11,597 nucleotides of DNA from the NCBI GenBank assembly GCA_021781625.1, contig JAJXWL010000037.1, forward strand, positions 1-11,597, given 5' to 3'. Shown here in pieces: positions 7,217 to 11,597 of this stretch; within the stretch, counting starts at the first letter, position 1; every line of letters begins with the position of its first letter. This stretch comes from a bacterium. GTDB lineage: Bacteria > Spirochaetota > Spirochaetia > JABEVK01. The notes beneath the pieces are model-generated. The model searched no databases. It was not told where the DNA came from and saw only the letters and a program-made list of their open reading frames with translations. The position numbers and the translations under genes are program-made.

Positions 7217-7936
7217 TTAGAAGTCAATCCATTCGCTACTGAACAGGCGGGTCAGCCGAAGACCCGCCGTGAGTTCACCCGAGCTTGCCCAGCCACCTTG
7301 AGCTTCCAGCCGCCTAGTCAAAGCTTGAGCGCGGCTATGACTAGCGTCGCCACACGAAAGAATGTTCATCCACATTCCGTTTCCTGCTAAAACTGCCAGT
7401 CCTTTTTGAACGTCACCACCTTTCATGTCCCAAGATTCTTTCCAAATCAGACGCTTGTCGAAATAAACTTCAGAAAGGTTTTTTACCTGCAAAAATTGAC
7501 CGGATTCCCCCGAAGCCAATCGCCCAAGCGTCCACCAATCAAGGATGAGAGCGTCACAGCCGCTTTCGAGTTCGATACGAAGGTTTTGTTCAAGGAAAGC
7601 TCCTGCACAAGGCACAAAAGCTTTCGACAAGTAATCAAGGCGGCAACCTTTGCCCACAAAAACAGATTGTTCCAATTTTGTAGGACGACCAGCTACGTCG
7701 GCATGAACTAACGTGCACGAAGGAGGTTTCCAGGTAACCTGGGCACCGTTACAAACCTTAACTGACTGAGTCCAGGAATCTCCACCACGTAGCCCGCCAC
7801 CCAAGTCGGTAGGAACCACCAATAGCCCGTCGATTTGGGGGATGACGTTGGCAAAGGCTGGGCTTTCGTGGCTCACCTTCCAAGCTTTACCTTTTGCCTC
7901 AAACTCGAGGACACCTGTGAAGGTTTGCCCGGTCAT
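7217..7936 (-). CDS. ureD: Urease accessory protein UreD (UreH), short and divergent
   Basis: This 239-residue protein is the scaffold that binds apo-urease and, with UreF and UreG, delivers nickel. Family features seen are the G-G-G-L-R-G-G-D-S block (46-54), a following V-K-V-x-N-G-A-x-V strand, the L-D-Y-L...V-P-C-A-G-A segment (100-113; usual form LEYLPDP.IPF.GA), and G-R-L-A-S-G-E (138-144). It is some 30 residues shorter than many UreD proteins. The T-T-Q-x-x-x-K segment that normally follows the GGD block is replaced by T-W-K-P-P-S-C, so it is a divergent member. The start overlaps the ureG stop as ATGA (four bases). It is the last urease gene. The position in the operon makes the assignment firmer than the sequence alone would. 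Confidence 0.86.
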   Translation of the reverse strand: MTGQTFTGVLEFEAKGKAWKVSHESPAFANVIPQIDGLLVVPTDLGGGLRGGDSWTQSVKVCNGAQVTWKPPSCTLVHADVAGRPTKLEQSVFVGKGCRLDYLSKAFVPCAGAFLEQNLRIELESGCDALILDWWTLGRLASGESGQFLQVKNLSEVYFDKRLIWKESWDMKGGDVQKGLAVLAGNGMWMNILSCGDASHSRAQALTRRLEAQGGWASSGELTAGLRLTRLFSSEWIDF

Positions 7937-8676
7937 ACGGTTTTAAATCGTCTCATGCGTTCTCCCTCCATGGGGTGTTCGTGGTGATGTCCACCAGGAC
8001 CATGATGGTGGTCTTCTAAAATCGCTGACTTTAAAGTGGGTTGCTTGGCCCACAAGGGCACCACGGTGCGTTCTCCTTCTGTTAACTTGTCCTGTACCCA
8101 CGAAACAACTGACTCTAAACCCTCTGAGGAGCGGAGATTCGTAAAGAAAAAAGGCAAGGGACCTCGGGCGGCTTCTAAGTCACCGCGCATTCGGTTTAAG
8201 TCGGCACCGACATAAGGGGCCAAGTCCATTTTGTTGACGACGAGTAAGTCAGAGCGGCCTATTCCAAGCCCCCCCTTGCGGGGGATGTCATCTCCCTGAG
8301 CGACATCAATGACATAGATTTGATAGTCCACCAGATCGGGACTAAAGGTAGCCGAAAGATTATCCCCACCGGACTCGATCAGGGCCAAACGGGCGTCTGG
8401 GTACGTTCGAACTAACAATTCTAAAGCATCGCGATTCAGAGATATATCGTCACGGATTGCCGCATGTGGACAGCCTCCCGTTTCTACCCCCATGATTCTT
8501 CCCGCAGCCAAAGCCTTTCGTTCCGTCAAGAATTGTGCATCTTCTCGCGTGTAAATATCATTCGTAATGACGACAAGCGAGGTGACATCTCGTAACGCCT
8601 CGCAGAGCCTCAGTACAAGATGACTTTTCCCGGCACCTACTGGACCACCGATTCCAATTCTTACCAAGTTTTCCAT
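7933..8676 (-). CDS. ureG: Urease accessory GTPase UreG with histidine-rich C-terminal tail
   Basis: UreG is a SIMIBI-class GTPase that carries nickel to the UreD-UreF-apo-urease complex and drives metallocentre assembly by GTP hydrolysis. In this 247-residue protein the P-loop is GPVGAGKS (11-18; Ser in place of the common Thr), the nickel-binding C-P-H is at 69-71, ESGGDNL is at 101-107 and the NKMD specificity motif is at 148-151. The protein is longer than the usual ~205 residues. It has a C-terminal extension in which seven histidines fall between residues 223 and 234 (three, three, then one after a Glu). That is a likely nickel store. Where UreG carries such a tract it is more often at the N-terminus. 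The ATG has an AAGGAAG site and lies 16 bases inside the end of the nickel permease gene. Confidence 0.96.
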   Translation of the reverse strand: MENLVRIGIGGPVGAGKSHLVLRLCEALRDVTSLVVITNDIYTREDAQFLTERKALAAGRIMGVETGGCPHAAIRDDISLNRDALELLVRTYPDARLALIESGGDNLSATFSPDLVDYQIYVIDVAQGDDIPRKGGLGIGRSDLLVVNKMDLAPYVGADLNRMRGDLEAARGPLPFFFTNLRSSEGLESVVSWVQDKLTEGERTVVPLWAKQPTLKSAILEDHHHGPGGHHHEHPMEGERMRRFKTV

Positions 8677-9659
8677 AGCTTCCTTCCTTTCTTTGTTCTA
8701 CTGCTATTAACAGCCATTACCAAACCCCAAAGTCCCAGTAATACGGCCACCAGGATAAAGCCGAAATTAGAGAGGTCAATTCTACTGACCCAAGTCAAGA
8801 TCTGTGACTTTAAGCCTAAGGACGTCGTCAAAAGCTGAACAATTTCGACAGTCCCAATTCCTAAGGCCGCAAGGACTGAAATTCCTGTCACCGTTAAATT
8901 GTAGGGTCTTCGTTTGACTGGTGCTTCTAAAGCCCACCCGTAAGCCTTTGTCATGGCCACTCCGTCGGCGGTATCCATGAGACTCATGCCCGCCGTAAAT
9001 GCGAGAGGGAGAGCCAGAATACCTGTCCAGGGTAAGGTCGAAGACGTGCTGGCCGAAAGGGCTAAAAGAGCTACTTCCGAAGCCGTATCGAAGCCCAGAC
9101 CAAACAACAGTCCCACGGGATAGAGCTGTGAGCTTTTATCGACTCGTTTTAGCAGTGGGGTCAGCCATTTTGCAAAGAAGCCCTTGGGACTTTTGTCTAA
9201 ATGGGGCGAGTTTTTTGACTGGCTGGCAATTTGTAGCCAAAGAACCAGGTTGATTACCCCAATCACTAAAAGAAACACGCCCGAGATCGTCGAGCCGATC
9301 AAACCTCCCAGTTTTTGCCAAGAGGGAATCAGCCCCTTGACCCAACCGGCCGCCACTGCCAGTCCAACTGCCAAAGTTAAAACGACTGTAGAATGCCCCA
9401 TCGAAAAGTAGAAACCGCTACCCTGAGCAGACTGCCGAAGGGGAGAAAGTCTTCGCACCGTATTGTCGATGGCCGCAATGTGATCTGGATCAAACGCATG
9501 CCGTAAGCCAAACGAATAGGCTAAAAGCATCAGACCGGGAAGTTCGGGTTGTCCTGTAGAAGCCAGCATCGCCACTAACGCCAAAATATGTACGCCGATA
9601 ACGATAAGAAAATAAGCTCCACCAAAACGTTGAAACCTTGACTGATCTGGTTTCTGCAT
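8661..9659 (-). CDS. NiCoT-family nickel permease (HoxN/NixA type)
   Basis: This 332-residue inner-membrane permease has about eight hydrophobic helices. All four NiCoT signatures are present: [14 protein letters not shown] (53-66, the HX4DH metal-selectivity motif in helix 2), [11 protein letters not shown] (83-93), L-G-F-D-T-A-S-E (188-195) and [11 protein letters not shown] (223-233). It imports Ni2+ (possibly Co2+) at high affinity using the membrane potential. Its place between ureF and ureG makes nickel for urease the likely purpose. The ATG at 9659 has GAAGGAG six bases upstream and is preferred to an in-frame TTG at 9674. The last codons (basic K-K-G-R-K-L-W-K) also contain the ureG ribosome site, so the two genes overlap by 16 bases. 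No NikR-type operator was recognised before it. Confidence 0.95.
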   Translation of the reverse strand: MQKPDQSRFQRFGGAYFLIVIGVHILALVAMLASTGQPELPGLMLLAYSFGLRHAFDPDHIAAIDNTVRRLSPLRQSAQGSGFYFSMGHSTVVLTLAVGLAVAAGWVKGLIPSWQKLGGLIGSTISGVFLLVIGVINLVLWLQIASQSKNSPHLDKSPKGFFAKWLTPLLKRVDKSSQLYPVGLLFGLGFDTASEVALLALSASTSSTLPWTGILALPLAFTAGMSLMDTADGVAMTKAYGWALEAPVKRRPYNLTVTGISVLAALGIGTVEIVQLLTTSLGLKSQILTWVSRIDLSNFGFILVAVLLGLWGLVMAVNSSRTKKGRKLWKTW

Positions 9660-9695
9660 GAACTTCTCCTTCAAACTGATTAGACCTGTGAGACC

Positions 9696-9712
9696 AACTC
9701 GTTTAACTCGTT
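9696..9712. repeat. Two AACTCGTT copies between ureF and the nickel permease
   Basis: The 8-mer AACTCGTT occurs at 9696-9703 and again at 9705-9712, with one base between, inside the 61-base ureF-permease gap. It may be chance, a regulator half-site pair or part of an mRNA structure. No known operator is recognised. Confidence 0.5.
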
Positions 9713-9720
9713 GAGTCAGC

Positions 9721-10401
9721 TTAGCTTCGAAACGAACGACGTTCTAAATTGGCATGCCCAAGTCCTGCCGCATCCGCGATAGGGGTGAGAGATTGCCAAG
9801 GGCGGGAAACTTCGGACTCCCAGTCTCGTTTTAACCAACCTTTTCGGCTGAGCTTTCCTAGAATCGCAAAGGCCTCATCTTGGCCAAGCGGAATCAGGCG
9901 GATTCCCACTTGAATGGATTGCCTCCAGTAGGCAAAGGTTAAAGCCTCCATCCACGGCTTTAGCTCAAGGTCCAACCACCGTCCAATCCAGCCCCAGGCC
10001 AGGCAAAACTGAACAGCCTCAAAATCTTCGGAAAGCCATGTTGTCATTTCGGACGGTAGTGTTCCAGGATAACTCACCCCAACTGAACGCACAAAGGAAC
10101 GGCCGGTTTGTGCTTGTGCGGCCCGTTGCGTTTGGCCTGGTCGAAAGGCTGAGAGTTCGGCATTGAGAGCTTTGGCTCGCTCTAGGGACCATGACTTTGC
10201 TTTAGTCCAGGCAAGTGCCGCAGCTCGGACGTCCAAAGTGAAAAATCCCTGGTGAGTACTAGAGAGTAACCAGTTTTCGAGATCAGGACCACTAGAAACA
10301 AGGCCTTGTTGTATGGCCCATTCTAATCCCCACGAATGTCCATAAGCACCAGTCGGAAAGGCTGAGTCGGCCAAATTGATCAGGTCCACGATATTGCTCA
10401 T
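9721..10401 (-). CDS. ureF: Urease accessory protein UreF
   Basis: This 226-residue, all-helical cytosolic protein bridges UreD and UreG and gates GTP hydrolysis during nickel insertion. The diagnostic N-terminal block L-A-D-S-A-F-P-T-G-A-Y-G-H-S-W-G-L-E lies at 10-27. The R-Q-S-I-Q-V-G-I-R-L-I-P-L-G-Q block (160-174) and a C-terminus of the form T-P-I-A-D...H-A-N-L-E-R-R-S-F-R-S (206-226) complete the match. The central H-x-P-V-x-x-G element often seen near residue 110 is changed to S-Y-P-G-T. AGGAGT lies eight bases upstream of the ATG. The gene starts 19 bases after ureC; ureE, which commonly occupies this slot, is absent. Confidence 0.94.
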   Translation of the reverse strand: MSNIVDLINLADSAFPTGAYGHSWGLEWAIQQGLVSSGPDLENWLLSSTHQGFFTLDVRAAALAWTKAKSWSLERAKALNAELSAFRPGQTQRAAQAQTGRSFVRSVGVSYPGTLPSEMTTWLSEDFEAVQFCLAWGWIGRWLDLELKPWMEALTFAYWRQSIQVGIRLIPLGQDEAFAILGKLSRKGWLKRDWESEVSRPWQSLTPIADAAGLGHANLERRSFRS

Positions 10402-10420
10402 AAAGGACTCCTGCCATCTT

Positions 10421-11597
10421 CTAGAATAAGAAATACCTCTGGGCTAGAGGTAGTTCCACGGCAGGCTCACACGAAAGGAGTTCTCCATCCGCACGAACCT
10501 CATAAGTTTCGGGATTTACCTCAAGTTTGGGCAGAGCCTCATTGAGCTTCATATCTTTTTTACCGAGATTTCGCGTCGAACGTATGCCTTGGAGTCGACG
10601 TTCTAACCCCAGACTACTTAAACTAGACTGAGCTAGACTTTGTTCGCTGACAAAAAATAATGACCCGGCTGATGTAGCTTTTCCAAAAGCACCAAACATC
10701 GGTCGGCTCCAGACTGGACCAGGGGTTGGAATGGAAGCATTGGGGTCACCCATAGCTGACCAGGCAATGAAGCCACCTTTGAGGACAACTTCGGCCCGCA
10801 CACCAAAAAAGGCGGGATTCCAAAGCACGAGGTCAGCCATTTTTCCAACTTCTACCGAGCCAATCCACGGATCTAACCCATGAGCGATAGCCGGGTTGAT
10901 GGTGTACTTTGCAATATACCGTTTAATGCGGGCATTGTCCGCCAAAGCATCGTCTTCAGCCAAACTTCCACGTTGAACTTTCATTTTATGAGCGGTTTGC
11001 CAAGTTCTCAAAATCACTTCACCGACTCGGCCCATAGCTTGCGAGTCGCTCGACATCATTGAAATAGCCCCCATGTCGTGAAGGATATCCTCGGCCGCTA
11101 TCGTTTGGGGGCGAATGCGGCTGTCGGCGAAAGCCACGTCTTCGGGAATAGCCGGGTCTAAATGATGGCAGACCATGAGCATGTCACGGTGTTCGGGAAA
11201 GGTATTCCGGGTAAAGGGTCTGGTCGGGTTGGTTGAACTTGGTAAGATATTGGGAAGTCCGCACACTTTGAGGATATCAGGGGCATGGCCGCCGCCGGCA
11301 CCTTCAGAGTGGTACGTGTGAATCGTTCTGCCTCCGATAGCCTGAATCGTATCTTCAACAAAACCCGACTCATTCAAGGTGTCAGTGTGGATTGCCACCT
11401 GGACACCCGTTTTGTCGGCTACTTCTAAGCAAGTGTTTATCGCCGCCGGGGTGGTACCCCAGTCCTCGTGCAGTTTAAGACCACAGGCACCGGCTGAAAC
11501 CTGGTCAAAGAGTGCTTCGGGCAGACTGGAGTTGCCCTTGCCCAAAAGGCCAAAGTTTAAAGGAAAAGCTTCCAAAGCTTGAAACATGCGTCCTAGA
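10421..11597 (-). CDS. ureC: Urease alpha (catalytic) subunit, C-terminal two-thirds (partial)
   Basis: The frame is open to the right edge, and about 180 of ~570 residues lie outside the window. The enzyme hydrolyses urea to ammonia and carbamate at a di-nickel centre. Numbered from the M of the visible M-F-Q-A-L-E segment, the carbamylated lysine is K38 (G-L-K-L-H-E-D-W-G), the nickel ligands are H67 and H93, the flap pair is C140-H141 (M-V-C-H-H-L-D) and the metal ligand D181 is in S-S-D-S-Q-A-M-G-R. Adding 179 to each gives exactly K217, H246, H272, C319/H320 and D360 of Klebsiella urease, so there are no indels through the core. The protein ends in the standard A-Q-R-Y-F-L-F. The in-frame ATG at 11587 is internal, since the codons before it continue the conserved sequence. 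His134 and His136 would be off-window. Confidence 0.98.
   Translation of the reverse strand, partial: LGRMFQALEAFPLNFGLLGKGNSSLPEALFDQVSAGACGLKLHEDWGTTPAAINTCLEVADKTGVQVAIHTDTLNESGFVEDTIQAIGGRTIHTYHSEGAGGGHAPDILKVCGLPNILPSSTNPTRPFTRNTFPEHRDMLMVCHHLDPAIPEDVAFADSRIRPQTIAAEDILHDMGAISMMSSDSQAMGRVGEVILRTWQTAHKMKVQRGSLAEDDALADNARIKRYIAKYTINPAIAHGLDPWIGSVEVGKMADLVLWNPAFFGVRAEVVLKGGFIAWSAMGDPNASIPTPGPVWSRPMFGAFGKATSAGSLFFVSEQSLAQSSLSSLGLERRLQGIRSTRNLGKKDMKLNEALPKLEVNPETYEVRADGELLSCEPAVELPLAQRYFLF

Noticed and set aside
7406..7711. A 101-codon plus-strand frame opposite ureD
   Set aside because: It is antisense to ureD with no ribosome site or known motif. UreD family blocks on the minus strand explain the region.
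11579..11597. ureC beginning at the ATG at 11587 (a truncated urease)
   Set aside because: The codons before the ATG continue the conserved alpha-subunit sequence to the window edge, so the gene is cut by the window, not truncated.
1..11597. Mobile elements, CRISPR arrays, tRNA or rRNA genes, phage or toxin-antitoxin genes
   Set aside because: No transposase, terminal inverted repeat pair, regularly spaced repeat or RNA gene signature was seen. Almost all sequence is explained by ordinary genes.

Overview
The window is 11.6 kb of densely coded bacterial chromosome. It carries eleven protein genes, two of them cut by the window ends, and has no gap longer than about 100 bases. Base composition is intermediate (roughly half G+C by eye), Shine-Dalgarno sites are good and overlapping genes are common. 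I see no rRNA, tRNA, CRISPR array, insertion sequence or phage gene. The phylum cannot be fixed from the sequence. The HxxxDG acyltransferase plus zinc-ribbon membrane protein pair recalls Firmicutes and spirochaetes, and the CBS-like/SpoIIE phosphatase recalls spirochaetes, but this is a weak inference. The marR, MFS, urease and rsgA genes are widespread.

Left, plus strand (1-3418): the 3' end of a branched-chain aminotransferase (ilvE) overlaps a condensation/acetyltransferase-fold protein with an HTLTDG motif. Two bases after that comes a zinc-ribbon, six-helix membrane protein (DUF6320-like). After a 78-base gap is a cytosolic CBS-like/PP2C (SpoIIE/RsbU-type) serine phosphatase, probably a signalling protein.

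Centre, minus strand (7162 down to 3503): a tight cluster runs marR, MFS drug-efflux-type transporter, metallo-beta-lactamase-fold hydrolase, rsgA (ribosome-assembly GTPase). marR/MFS share one base (TAGTG), MFS/MBL overlap by 23 bases, and MBL/rsgA are 31 bases apart. Two abutting palindromes just upstream of marR look like its operator. The arrangement suggests a MarR-controlled response to a small molecule, with rsgA either carried along or part of the response.

Right, minus strand (11597 down to 7217): a urease operon runs ureC (3' two-thirds), ureF, a NiCoT-family nickel permease, ureG, ureD. The permease imports Ni2+, and UreD/UreF/UreG load it into the urease active site. All active-site residues in the visible part of UreC are intact and keep Klebsiella spacing. 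No ureE lies between ureC and ureF, and UreG ends in a histidine-rich tail, so UreG may hold nickel itself. UreD is short and divergent. ureA and ureB, and possibly ureE, must lie beyond the right edge if present.
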